The notes under the pieces: generated by a model
What the model saw: the letters and a program-made list of their open reading frames with translations, nothing else
Told to the model about the DNA's origin: nothing
The model's database searches: none
Shown: positions 1 through 7,627 of the stretch, in pieces
Layout of the letters: every line of letters starts with the position of its first letter
Position numbering within the stretch: position 1 is the first letter of the stretch
Assembly: GCA_009840175.1 (NCBI GenBank)
Contig: VXOI01000030.1
Location: 1-39,454 of the forward strand
Reading direction: 5' to 3'
DNA from: Chloroflexota bacterium
Lineage (GTDB): Bacteria; Chloroflexota; Dehalococcoidia; Lucifugimonadales; UBA3495
Length of the DNA: 39,454 nucleotides
Made by a program: the position numbers and the translations under genes

Positions 1-134
1 CCGGCGCGCGCGGCGGCCGCCGCGGCCGGTGAATGTTTTCCGCCGGGGCCCCCGCCGGGGGCGCGCGGCCGCCGCCGCGCGGCGGGGCCCCCCGCCCGGC
101 GGCCGGGGCCGGCCCCCGGGCCCGGGCGCCGGTT
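1..134. other. Extreme-GC low-complexity edge
   Basis: This stretch consists almost only of G and C, in overlapping CCGGCGG/GGCCGCC-type runs with many short self-complementary blocks. It ends abruptly near 134, where ordinary sequence begins. Translations of it are Arg/Gly/Pro/Ala only. It could be a real GC-rich junction or an assembly-edge artefact. Its position at the window end and the sharp change of composition make an artefact plausible. Confidence 0.6.
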
Positions 135-493
135 CCCAGCATCGTTACCCCGACCTGGTGACCACCGACCCTGCCGGTGATGACGAAAGTGTCTTCGGCG
201 AGGTCTGGCCCCTGGTCCGGGAATGGCGCAGGCTGTGGCGTGGGCACTCTGCCCAGGGCCGGGGCCTGGAGTGGGTGTCGACCAGGGCGCGGATCCTGGA
301 GCTGGAGTTGGAGTTGTTGGAGGAGCGCGGCATGACCCTGCCCCCGGAGACGGAGCCGCTGCGGGGCCTGGACCGGGCCGCTCAGCTGAACTGGCGCAGG
401 GAGGCTCTGGCCGACTTTCGCCGCCGGCGGGCCAGGCTGGAACTGCTGCGCCTCCTGCGGCGGGCGCTATCCCCGTGGTCGTGGCGGCGGTAG
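29..493 (+). CDS. Hypothetical basic protein (N-terminus doubtful)
   Basis: The frame encodes 154 residues. The first 35 or so come from the extreme-GC edge and are probably not genuine. From about residue 36 the composition is protein-like: a Trp/Arg-rich helical segment (VWPLVREWRRLWRG), a Leu/Glu-rich helix (ILELELELLEERGM) and an Arg/Leu-rich C-terminal helix ending ALSPWSWRR. I do not recognise a family. The 5' end may lie outside the window or be corrupted. It could be a phage or plasmid-type accessory protein, but nothing in the sequence proves that. Confidence 0.35.
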   Translation: MNVFRRGPRRGRAAAAARRGPPPGGRGRPPGPGAGSQHRYPDLVTTDPAGDDESVFGEVWPLVREWRRLWRGHSAQGRGLEWVSTRARILELELELLEERGMTLPPETEPLRGLDRAAQLNWRREALADFRRRRARLELLRLLRRALSPWSWRR

Positions 494-1714
494 CCTTGGC
501 GGACTTGGAGGCAGGGAGACGGGGGTTGTTCCGCGCCTGTTGCGTTCCGGGGTCAAGAAATGGCCGATGGATGTCAACGATGTGGACGGGAGGCCCCCAA
601 TACCCTTGCCAGCGGTCCGCGGGGACCGGATACTGAATACGTTGTCCGGCTTTTCCAGCCTTTCCACTGCCACAGAAAGCTGGGGGCGTGATCCCTGATC
701 GCCCGGGCCTGCTCCGTGAGGATCGAAGCTCTTCTCCCCGGAGCGCCCACGAGGGAATTGCTGCCAGGATCGAGTGAAGTTTTCTTCGTCCGCAGCCGGT
801 GAATCCTTACCCTTCGAAGTGCGCGGCGCGCTTCACCAGGAAGCCCAGCCCAAGGCGCGGAATACCAACCCCACGGATCGGTTCACGGAGGTGGCAACCG
901 GAAAACACGGCGTCCCAGGTTCTCTTTCCCCGGCAACCATTGGCTTCAAGTCAATCTCATCGGCAGGAGGTAGCGGCTGGCCCGGCGTGGTGTCCCTGAG
1001 TTCGATACCCTTCGTGCTCTCCTGCGAAGCGGCTGACGCGCTTCGCTATCCCCCAGCCTGTGGTTGGAGCGAATCGCTCGCTTCGGCCTCTTCAACCCGA
1101 CTGCGGCGTAGCTGTGGAACGTAGGTAGTAGCGTCGCAGGACCAACACGCTCCAGCCGGTGGCCACGCAATCGCCGACCGGACGCTTCACGTTCAGGCGC
1201 AGGTTCCGCTGGCGGGACTGCGTCCCCTTCTCACTCCTCCGCGCAGCTGCTCATCAGGCATGACATCCTGGCGTAGCTGCGTCTTTCGCCAACCCCAATC
1301 CAGCGTTTCCCGTTGCGCTGCCCGGCCTTGGGCGCCGTGCGTCTTGCATCGCCCCGTTCCGGCATTTCCGTTGCACAGCCCGACCGTGAGGGTGTTGCAC
1401 CCGGCGCGAGGGAGAGACTGGCCGACGGCGATGGATGGCGGGTTGGCGTCGCTCCCCGCGATAAGCGAATGGTACGGCAGCCCAAGGGCCGCTGTACCCC
1501 ACCCGCGGCAACCACGGCGGCAATGGTTGGTTGATCAACGAGCCCATCAAGGAGGTGTTTGCAAACGACATTCGGCCCAATTCCGCTCTGCCACTGCCCG
1601 GCCGGAAGAACCGGTGAGCTGGCAGGAACCCGCGGTCTGTCGCCCAACTGGCGGCGAGCCGGGGAGCCAGGCGGCTGCGTGAGCCGTTACTGACGGTCCT
1701 GAACCTGCAATTGA
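494..1714. other. 1.2-kb stretch without an intact gene
   Basis: No frame here has convincing protein-like composition over a useful length; the open frames are Arg/Pro/Ser-rich shadows. The stretch contains short inverted repeats, such as GCGAAGCG/CGCTTCGC around 1025-1050, and near its end a decayed phosphoesterase fragment described separately. It looks like degraded accessory DNA. I see no tRNA or rRNA in it. Confidence 0.5.
1465..1617 (+). pseudogene. Decayed calcineurin-like phosphoesterase fragment
   Basis: A 50-residue open stretch, closed by stops on both sides, reads GPLYPTRGNHGGNGWLINEP followed by a helical segment. The GNH motif with preceding YPTR resembles the Asn-His metal-binding block (GNHD/E) of calcineurin-like metallophosphatases. 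The upstream metal ligands (DxH, GDxxD) are not found nearby in any frame, so this is at best a remnant. It lies in otherwise non-coding sequence. A chance resemblance cannot be excluded. Confidence 0.3.
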
Positions 1715-1761
1715 GCGGGGACGGTCTCCCTTCGAAGGGACCGTCCCCGCTTTCTGCGTTT
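1715..1761 (+). repeat. GC-rich hairpin, copy 1
   Basis: A 12-bp perfect stem (GCGGGGACGGTC / GACCGTCCCCGC) encloses a loop that is itself palindromic (CCTTCGAAGG). It is followed by TTTCTGCGTTT. A near-identical unit recurs at 1841-1885, so this is a repeated element that could also act as a transcription terminator. Confidence 0.75.
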
Positions 1762-1840
1762 CCGGGGATAGTCAAACCTTAATCCCACGGCGGCCAGGGG
1801 CGCCGCCACTCACAACCGAAAATTCACAGCTTACAGCAAA

Positions 1841-1885
1841 GCGGGGGTCGGTCTCGAAGGGGACCGGCCCCCGCTTTCTGCGTTT
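1841..1885 (+). repeat. GC-rich hairpin, copy 2, in the leader of the HTH gene
   Basis: A 13-bp stem with one mismatch (GCGGGGGTCGGTC / GACCGGCCCCCGC) is followed by the same TTTCTGCGTTT tail as the copy 126 bp upstream. It ends only about 13 bases before the ATG of the four-HTH gene, and the GGAGG ribosome site follows it directly. A transcript of that gene would probably carry this hairpin, so it could influence translation or termination. Confidence 0.7.
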
Positions 1886-1898
1886 CGGAGGAAGCGAC

Positions 1899-3089
1899 AT
1901 GACCACCACCAGCATTGACAAGGCTAACCACGCGGAAATCACCAAAAGCGCCAGGGACATCCTCAACGGCCAGCGCGACGGGAGCACCTCGCAGGCTCAG
2001 CCGGAGAACAAGGGCAAGTCGGAGAGCGAACTCCGGGCCGCGGCACGGCGCAAGGGCCTCACTCTCAAGGATCTGGCCCAACTCATGGGATCTAGCTACA
2101 GCCACCTCTGCTCCGTGGCCAACGGGCGGAGGCCCTGGACCCCCGACCTGAAAGAGAAGGTCATGGCGGCCCTGGGCGAGGTCCCCGGCCAGGGCGTGGT
2201 CTACCGCCAGGGCGGTGTGATAACCAGCGAGAGCAGCCATATTCGGGAGCAGGCTAGGCAGAATGGCATGACCCTGAAGGACCTGGCCGTCGCGGTGGGA
2301 GTGTCCTACCGGTACATGACCCAGGCGGCCCGGGGCCAGCGGAACATGAGCCCCCGCGTCCAGGCCCGGGTCGAGTCGGCGCTGGGCGGCCCGGTGGAGA
2401 TTGCCCCCGCCCTGTGCGCCAACCGGCAGGAGAGCATCCCCAACGGCGGCAGCAGCTACCTGCGGGAACGGGCCCGGGAAATGGGCCTGAGCATGGGGGA
2501 ACTGGCGGACCTGGTGGGGGTGAGTCGCGGGTTTATGTCCGACGTGGCCCGGGGGCGCCGGAACCTGAGCCCCAAGAAGCAGGCGCGGGTGGAGAAAATC
2601 CTGGACGCTCCCGTCAAAGTTGAGGCCGCCCAGCCTCCCACCGTGAACCCGAGGGCGTTGTGGGACCGCATGGAGGCACATGGCATAAGCCAGAACGAGA
2701 CGGCACGGCGGGCCGGCATCAGCCCCTCGCTCCTGTCGCAGATCATGAACGGCCAGCGCATCCCCTCGGGGGACGTGCTGCGGCGGCTGCACGGAGTGTT
2801 GTTCGCGCCGGCCAGCGAGGAACTGGTGGCGCCGGTGGAACTCAAGGTGATGGCCTGGAAGAAGGGCGGGCGCAGCGGCGTGGTGGTGCGCGGCGCAGGC
2901 GGGCCTCACAGCGGCAGTAACCCCGGCGGCGGCACCCTCCGCATCGGCGGGCGCGTTCCCTGGGGCGCGGAAGTGGAGTACGCCTACCGCGCCGGGTACG
3001 ACAGCCGCGGACGAGTCTCGGTGAATCACATCGTAAACGAGCGGGGCTACGGCGCCATACTGAACAAACGGGATCCGGAGGGCGTTTAG
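1899..3089 (+). CDS. Protein with four tandem XRE-type helix-turn-helix domains
   Basis: The 396-residue protein is built from four Cro/C1-type DNA-binding modules, at about residues 44-93, 114-163, 186-236 and 253-303. Each follows the XRE pattern: a first helix, then GLTLKDLAQLMGSS, GMTLKDLAVAVGVS, GLSMGELADLVGVS or GISQNETARRAGIS, then a recognition helix ending in (A)NGRR or ARGQR. Modules 1-3 also share a TPDLKEKV / SPRVQARV / SPKKQARV tail, so they arose by internal duplication. The last 90 residues are basic and Gly-rich, with no family I recognise. A GGAGG site lies 8 bases before the ATG. XRE proteins usually carry one such domain and bind as dimers. Four in one chain suggests a protein that binds an extended or repeated operator. 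No partner gene is adjacent. Confidence 0.85.
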   Translation: MTTTSIDKANHAEITKSARDILNGQRDGSTSQAQPENKGKSESELRAAARRKGLTLKDLAQLMGSSYSHLCSVANGRRPWTPDLKEKVMAALGEVPGQGVVYRQGGVITSESSHIREQARQNGMTLKDLAVAVGVSYRYMTQAARGQRNMSPRVQARVESALGGPVEIAPALCANRQESIPNGGSSYLRERAREMGLSMGELADLVGVSRGFMSDVARGRRNLSPKKQARVEKILDAPVKVEAAQPPTVNPRALWDRMEAHGISQNETARRAGISPSLLSQIMNGQRIPSGDVLRRLHGVLFAPASEELVAPVELKVMAWKKGGRSGVVVRGAGGPHSGSNPGGGTLRIGGRVPWGAEVEYAYRAGYDSRGRVSVNHIVNERGYGAILNKRDPEGV

Positions 3090-3156
3090 CTCACCGGACG
3101 CCAAGCCTGCTGACTGTACGAATGGAACAGTCAGGCAGCCGCTATCTAGGAGGAGG

Positions 3157-3184
3157 GAGCCGGGAGTCGTTGCTCTCCCGGCTC
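3157..3184 (+). terminator. Hairpin downstream of the HTH gene
   Basis: A perfect 10-bp stem (GAGCCGGGAG / CTCCCGGCTC) with an 8-base loop lies 68 bases after the stop codon of the four-HTH gene. It lacks a strong T-run, so termination is plausible but not certain. Confidence 0.45.
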
Positions 3185-3484
3185 TGGGCTCGTCACTGTC
3201 CGGAAGGCCGGCACAGGCACCCACATGGAGAGGCTCGATGTCATATAATCCTGACCGGGTCGTGGCGGTGCGGCATCGGCTTTGTGGAATAGCCGCTCCG
3301 AGTTTGCCGCCCCTTTTCAACTCGCCTCGGTAAACGCAGACCATGCCCAAGGGCAATTACAGCGAAGCAATCTCCAGCGCCGTAGCGCATATCGGTGCCA
3401 TCCCCAAACTGGAGGACCTGGGGTATTGTATCAGTTTGAAATTTGAAGGGACCGGAGATCGTCCGGGGCCTTCCTTCCTGCTGG

Positions 3485-3509
3485 AAACCCGGCCAGGTGG
3501 CCGGGTTTT
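3485..3509 (+). terminator. Terminator-like hairpin
   Basis: A perfect 10-bp stem AAACCCGGCC / GGCCGGGTTT with a 4-base loop runs directly into TTTA. This is a compact intrinsic-terminator shape and can work on either strand. The flanking bases (3185-3631) hold no gene I can support. Confidence 0.5.
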
Positions 3510-3631
3510 AGGAGAGACAGACTCGCTCCAGTTCTGATATTGCGATCCAGAAACGCCGGTTGAGTCGCCTGTTATCAATGGCGTACAAGAAGCGAACGTG
3601 AAGCTTCGGATTCGCAAATTTGGGTGGTCAA

Positions 3632-3880
3632 ATGGCAAATAGCTATGCAATGAAGTGTCAGTTTCTCGGAAAGTGGACTGGGCGAGGTTGCAGGGAATAT
3701 GCCGTGCCGGGGAGCCGGTATTGCCTTATTCATCGGCAGCAGATGCTGGATGACGAAATCCAGGACAAAGTACGGGGCGGGCACACCCTCCGACGTCCAC
3801 GCCAATCCCGGAGGCCCAAGCGCCCGGAGGGTGGGTTGCTGGGGCGGCTTTGGCGCAGACTTTGGCTTAGAAATTCGTAG
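3632..3880 (+). CDS. Small Cys/His zinc-knuckle-like protein
   Basis: From the ATG at 3632 the product is 82 residues. Its N-terminal half contains a C-x(10)-C-x(9)-C-x(2)-H arrangement within the blocks CQFLGKWTGRGCREYAV and PGSRYCLIH. This resembles a widespread family of small proteins in which G-x-CR-x-x-AV-x-GSxYC-x-x-H forms a probable zinc knuckle. The C-terminal half is very basic and ends GGLLGRLWRRLWLRNS. A TTG codon 12 bases upstream is an alternative start, and no strong ribosome site distinguishes them. Function is unknown. The motif argues for a real gene even though it lies alone between non-coding stretches. Confidence 0.5.
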   Translation: MANSYAMKCQFLGKWTGRGCREYAVPGSRYCLIHRQQMLDDEIQDKVRGGHTLRRPRQSRRPKRPEGGLLGRLWRRLWLRNS

Positions 3881-4275
3881 ATTTCAAACTGGTACGATAC
3901 CTGCGAAGTAGCCGGAGTAGACGTTTACGTCAAAATACCTACCTGGACGAACCCGCCGCCTGGCTTTCGGTGCCTTGGGGCGCAATACACGTGGTAGCGT
4001 CGCAAAGGCGTCTGGTGGTATCCGTAAAAGAGGCCCCCGCTTGTGCGGCACAAGTCGCGGCGGTTCTATCTTTTGGCAATCCGTACGTCCTTCCTCGTGG
4101 CGGTGCCGTCCTACCGGAGGCTATCCCCTAGAAGCAAACGAAACCGTCGGCAGCAGATTTCGTTTCGCGCCGATCGCTCCCGGAATACGGTGGCGACAGA
4201 AAGGCCGTCGTCAGAATCAGGAACGGAACCAACCCCGGTAAACGTGCCATGGGATCCACGTCGCTGCCTCCAGGA
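3881..4275. other. Intergenic stretch, nothing recognised
   Basis: The open frames here have no protein-like character, and I see no strong hairpin, tRNA or promoter. It separates the Cys/His gene from the convergent minus-strand pair. Confidence 0.5.
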
Positions 4276-4626
4276 CTACTTCCAGCTCACAATGTTCAGG
4301 CATCTGCTTTCCCGGCAGGTGAGCCGGTGACCGCGGACGACGACGTCACCGGAGACTATGAACACGTAGGGTTGTCCCGGCTGCAAATGGTGGAGCGTTT
4401 TGGGGTGGACGGCCTCAATGTAGATCTGCCAGCCCTTCAAGTCGTTGTCGAACCACCAGACCTGCTCCAGCTCAGGGAAGGCGTCGAACAACTCCTCTAC
4501 CGAGTCCCCGGATGAAGCCTGCGCCTCGACTCGTTCTAGGTTCTGCAGGATAAAGTAGAGGCCTGCAGCGATCGCGATGGCTCCCGCTATCGCTATGGCC
4601 AGGGCGACCCACCTGTGAAGGCTCAC
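4276..4626 (-). CDS. Membrane-anchored small protein with surface-type beta domain
   Basis: Translation probably starts at the GTG whose first base is 4626. This overlaps the stop of the upstream small gene as GTGA, and gives 116 residues. Residues 6-27 form one hydrophobic helix (WVALAIAIAGAIAIAAGLYF) that should anchor the chain in the membrane. The remainder contains VWWFDND-x-x-xGWQIY and LQPGQPYVFIVSGDVVV. This pattern is familiar from extracellular repeat domains of Chloroflexota surface proteins (VWxFDNxTxxW ... GxxYWIxVxxDVxL). The function is unknown. The translational overlap with the 56-residue gene upstream suggests that the two are made together. Confidence 0.7.
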   Translation of the reverse strand: MSLHRWVALAIAIAGAIAIAAGLYFILQNLERVEAQASSGDSVEELFDAFPELEQVWWFDNDLKGWQIYIEAVHPKTLHHLQPGQPYVFIVSGDVVVRGHRLTCRESRCLNIVSWK

Positions 4627-4793
4627 CGGGCCAGTTCCTCGACGACAATCACGACCGCGTCCGAGGGCAGGTCCGTCCCTTCCCACAGGACTTCCTCGCC
4701 CTGCACTACGGAAATGCGGACCCGTGAACCGGGGAATAACTCTTCCAGGATCTCATCCGACGTGATGCCGATGGCGCTCGAAACTTCGGTCAT
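4623..4793 (-). CDS. 56-residue acidic hypothetical protein
   Basis: This short gene starts at an ATG (first base 4793) and encodes 56 residues beginning MTEVSSAIGITSDEILEELF and ending VIVVEELAR. It is acidic and looks folded: a helix, then two beta-like segments (VRISVVQGEEVLWEG and DAVVIVVEEL). Its TGA stop overlaps the GTG start of the following membrane-protein gene by two bases, a hallmark of translational coupling. I know no family for it. It may be a partner or regulator of the downstream membrane protein. Confidence 0.6.
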   Translation of the reverse strand: MTEVSSAIGITSDEILEELFPGSRVRISVVQGEEVLWEGTDLPSDAVVIVVEELAR

Positions 4794-5373
4794 GGCAACG
4801 TCTCTACTTTGGTCAGCGGACCCGCGCCGGCCACGCGCCCGGTGGTGCGGTTATGACTAATGATCCAGGGACCCCCTTACATACCCCCTTCAGGGGGCTG
4901 GACAGAGATAGCTATGGGGTAAGACCGGCCTGAGGTGTTGGAAAGCACATGGAAATTCTGCATCCTGGCAGCGGTTACGAAACCGGGTACCGGACGTCTC
5001 TCATACGCCCTTCCGGGGAAAGCTAGCGGATGAAGCGGGTCACTGAAGCGGATAGTCTTAACCCTCAACCTTCCACCACGTTAATCACGGTATGGAACAT
5101 ACCCGTTACGGTAATCTTGTCCGTTGGGCCGTCTCAGAACAGGCGCTCACATCCACTCCACCCAACAGACAGCGCCTGTTCCGAGCGCAGTACTTAAGCA
5201 GATAATATCATCACAGTCAAGTTTATATTGATAACAATATAGTAACATAATTATGATAACGGTATAGTAACATTTGTCTGACCAGGTACGAACAGGCCCC
5301 GACTACTGGAAGGAAGCCGCATTCCGCCTTTCCGTCCGGCGGAGGCGGCTTGCGGTACCAGGAGGGTAGTGAC
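4794..5373. other. Intergenic stretch with an AT-rich core
   Basis: No supported gene. From about 5190 to 5280 the sequence becomes AT-rich, in sharp contrast to its surroundings. This part contains the direct repeats listed next and a TATATTG/CAATATA inverted repeat. It would suit a promoter or operator region for the regulator remnant that follows. Confidence 0.45.
5230..5273 (+). repeat. Two 19-bp direct repeats in AT-rich DNA
   Basis: GATAACAATATAGTAACAT (5230-5248) recurs as GATAACGGTATAGTAACAT (5255-5273), with two mismatches and a 25-bp period. The upstream copy overlaps an inverted repeat (TATATTG ATAA CAATATA). The arrangement looks like paired binding sites on about two and a half helical turns. 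Confidence 0.6.
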
Positions 5374-5732
5374 ATGAACTGCGACGAGCTGCTCAGGGAG
5401 AACCAGGCCCTGCGGGAGCGCCTCTCCCGCCTGAGCCAGGCCAGCCTGCGCATCAACGAGAGTCTCGACTTCGACACCGTGCTACAGGACGTGGTGGACC
5501 GGGCGCGCGCTGACCGAAGGCCAGATGGAGTTGAGCGCCTGCCGGGTGATGTACGTGCGCCTGGGGAAAGACCGAGCCCGGAGCTCCCCGGGCGATCCGC
5601 ACCCACCTGATGCGGCTGCGGCGCAAGCTGGGCGAGGACGCTGAACACCTCAAGTACATCTTCGCCGAGCCGCGGGTCGGGTACCGGATGGAGCGGCCTG
5701 ATAGGCTGGAAGTGGGACAGGAAACGGGGTGA
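5374..5732 (+). pseudogene. GAF-sensor / winged-helix regulator, internally deleted
   Basis: The start is well formed (GGAGGG, 7 bases, ATG). It gives the N-terminal coil MNCDELLRENQALRERLSRL and a SLRINESLDFDTVLQDVVD segment, the entry to a GAF domain in Chloroflexota sensor-regulators. The GAF core is missing. Shortly after, in another frame, come HLMRLRRKLGEDAEHLKYIF and AEPRVGYRM. These form the recognition helix and C-terminal hairpin of an OmpR-type winged helix (Trans_reg_C). So the middle of the gene is deleted and the two ends are out of frame. It abuts the IS3-family remnant, which fits deletion during transposition. It cannot make a functional regulator. Confidence 0.75.
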
Positions 5733-5792
5733 ACGGACTTGTCTCGCGGTTTGGCGTCGGCCCGATCCAGTTGGCGACTGAGGTGGAACCCA

Positions 5793-6837
5793 TCATTTGG
5801 ACAGGATCAGGGTCGAATTAAGTGAGAATCCCGGCTCTCCTGCCAGTGATTGGGTCTCCTGTCCCGGTGAACCCCTCCGTCCTTTAGAGTCCCCTTCTAC
5901 AACATCCTGGTTCCCGTGGAACACCTCGGCCGGGGTCCAGTAGCCTAGGGCCTGGTGAGGCCTGAGCCCATTGTAGAACCGGAAGTAGTCTTCCAGCCCC
6001 CGCTGGGTCTCCAACACGCTGGCGTAGGCTTTCAAGTACACCTCCTCATACTTCACCATCCGCCACAGCCGCTCCACGAAGATGTTGTCCTGGTACCTCC
6101 CCTTCCCGTCCATGCTCATCTGCACGCCCGGTCCTGGAGGACCTGGGTGAACTCCAGGCTGGCGAACTGGCTTCCTTGGTCGGTGTTGAACACCTCGGGC
6201 TGTCCCTTGGTCAGGGCCTCCTCCAGGGCCTCGGCGCAGAAGCCGGCCTCCATCGTGTTGGACAGACGCCAGGCCAGCACATACCGGCTGTGCCAGTCCA
6301 TCACCGCCACCAGGTAGAGGACCCCCCGGGCCATGGGCAGGCAGGTGATGTCCACCGCCCACACCCCCGCCTACGCGGGGGCAGGCTCTGGTTGGGCCGG
6401 GTGATTCTGACGTTTCGCAGCAGGTAGGGGTAGACCGGATGCTCCGGCGAGCTGCGGCTGGTGCCAGGCCGCCGGCAGATGGTCCGCAGCCCCATGGCGC
6501 GCATCAGCCGCTGCATCCGCTTCCGGCTCACCGGCATCCCCCGCCGCTCCAGCTAGTCCTTTATCCGCCTGGACCCAAAGTAGGGGGTCTCCAGGTACTG
6601 CCGGTCCATCTCGCCCATCAGGGACAAGTCCTCTGCCAAGGCAGCTTTGGGCCGGTAGTAGAGGCTGGAACGGCTCACCCCCAGCAGCGCGCACTGGCGC
6701 ACCAGGGACAGGGATGGGTGCTGCCGGTCCACCAGCGGGCAATGCCCCCGCGGGCGCCGACAGTCTCCGCAACAGAAAAGCCCCGGCCATCCGGCTGGGG
6801 CTTCTGTCATTGTACCTGCTACCCCCTCCCCGATCAC
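5793..6837 (-). mobile_element. Decayed IS3-family insertion sequence
   Basis: The stretch is occupied by remnants of one IS3-family transposase. No orfA (helix-turn-helix partner) is found upstream, and the element runs straight into the HEPN gene at 6834. It therefore appears truncated on that side. No matching pair of terminal inverted repeats could be identified. The likely transposase 3' end of the element lies near 5780-5800. Confidence 0.75.
5793..6837 (-). pseudogene. IS3-family transposase (orfB), multiply broken
   Basis: Reading from 6837 down, successive frames give LLGVSRSSLYYRPK (start of orfB), YLETPYFGSRRIKD, RKRMQRLMRAMGL with PEHPVYPYLLRNV, then the rve catalytic core (DITCLPMARGVLYLVAVMDW, FNTDQGSQF). 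SMDGKGRYQDNIFVERLWR and FYNGLRPHQALGYWTPAEVF follow at the end. These are the D, D and E blocks of an IS3-type DDE integrase. The gene has a TAG at 6553-6555, a frame change at about 6364-6388 where a GC palindrome sits, and another near 6120. It is not functional. Confidence 0.85.
6364..6388. repeat. GC palindrome inside the IS3 transposase
   Basis: A CCCCCGC-CTA-GCGGGGG-type palindrome lies where the conserved transposase block RPNQ-VWAVDI should be continuous. It shifts the frame there, so it appears to be an insertion of a short palindromic repeat into the gene. The form resembles the other short palindromes scattered through the window. Confidence 0.5.
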
Positions 6838-7337
6838 GGCTGGCCCCGTCGTCTGTCAACCGTCGTCAGGGCTGCGATGATGGCCCGCTCGCGGCGGTCC
6901 GCCTGTAGATAGCTCTCGCAGGTGTATTCGGCCACTTCCAGCCAGACGGCGGTTTCGTACACGGCGAAGGCCACGCCCGGGTCGTAGTCGGCCAAGTGCC
7001 GGTTCTCCTGTGAGAGAGTGAACACGTCCGCGAAGTACTGCGCCTCGACAGACAGCCCACCTTGTAGCTGCTGGAGTTCTCTCCTGGCCCTGCCATGGTC
7101 GAGGCCCCGGTACACTCGGGTCCAGGCCTTCTCGTCTACGGCGCCCTGCGGCGTCCCCACTAGGACGTTGGCGTTGCTGGCCGCAAGAGCGTGGAACAGA
7201 GCGTAGTAGGAATTGCTGACTGCTCGCCGGATGTGCTCCTCCGTGGGCCGACCCCCGGGCGGGTTCAGCAGATCCTCGCCGACCCGTATGAGGTTACGCC
7301 AGTCCACCGGGGCCGGTGGTCTGGTGGTGGGCGTCAT
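6834..7337 (-). CDS. HEPN-like protein, probable RNase toxin
   Basis: The product has 167 residues and is predicted to be all-helical. Its helix RRAVSNSYYALFHALAAS is characteristic of HEPN proteins. A later segment W-T-R74-VYRGLD-H81 supplies the R-x(4-6)-H motif that forms the RNase active site in this superfamily. The conserved tail ADYDPGVAFAVYETAVWLEV matches a group of stand-alone HEPN proteins often annotated as hypothetical. Its ATG overlaps the stop of the preceding gene as ATGA, so the two are co-translated and probably act as a pair. Its own stop meets the remnant of the IS3 element. The role as a toxin is inference from fold, motif and gene pairing; no substrate can be read from the sequence. 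Confidence 0.75.
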   Translation of the reverse strand: MTPTTRPPAPVDWRNLIRVGEDLLNPPGGRPTEEHIRRAVSNSYYALFHALAASNANVLVGTPQGAVDEKAWTRVYRGLDHGRARRELQQLQGGLSVEAQYFADVFTLSQENRHLADYDPGVAFAVYETAVWLEVAEYTCESYLQADRRERAIIAALTTVDRRRGQP

Positions 7338-7627
7338 AGGCTGACCTCGCTACTCCTCGGGTAGGTAATCACTACCAAGGGTGAGATCCCCGCCTCCTTG
7401 AAAATCTGCTTGGACACCCCAATGAACTGCACCACCTTGGGTATGTCCAGCTCAGGGCAGTCGTCGGTCAGGACGGCCCTCACGTGGATTACGTCCTCGC
7501 CGTCCGACCCTATGAAGCACTGAGCATGAACGGCTGCTATGGCGGACTCATCGAAGAGGAAGTGCTTGGGCAACTCGGCCCGGACGATTTCGGCCACCCT
7601 GTCTAGGATCTGGTCGGTTGTGGTCAT
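7334..7627 (-). CDS. Small partner of the HEPN protein, possible antitoxin
   Basis: This 97-residue acidic protein (start MTTTDQILDRVAEIVRAELP) is encoded directly upstream of the HEPN gene and overlaps it by four bases. It contains DGEDVIHVRAVLTDDCPELD, a beta-strand pattern seen in small partners of HEPN-type proteins. It lacks the GSxxxGxxxxxSDxD motif of MNT nucleotidyltransferases, the best known HEPN antitoxins. It would therefore neutralise its partner in another way, if it is an antitoxin. The small size, acidic character, first position and overlap favour that role. An unrelated function is possible. Confidence 0.65.
   Translation of the reverse strand: MTTTDQILDRVAEIVRAELPKHFLFDESAIAAVHAQCFIGSDGEDVIHVRAVLTDDCPELDIPKVVQFIGVSKQIFKEAGISPLVVITYPRSSEVSL

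Noticed and set aside
946-1170. Basic minus-strand frame of 74 residues
   Set aside because: It is Arg/Ser-rich without hydrophobic pattern and overlaps short inverted repeats. It looks like non-coding DNA read as protein.
3343-3537. A 64-residue plus-strand frame (MPKGNYSEAI...)
   Set aside because: It spans a perfect terminator-like hairpin at 3485-3509, has no ribosome site, and its composition changes halfway. I could not support it as a gene.
5793-7627. Possible CRISPR or integron structure between the IS remnants
   Set aside because: No regularly spaced repeats, and no attC- or Cas-like sequence. The content is explained by IS remnants and the HEPN cassette.
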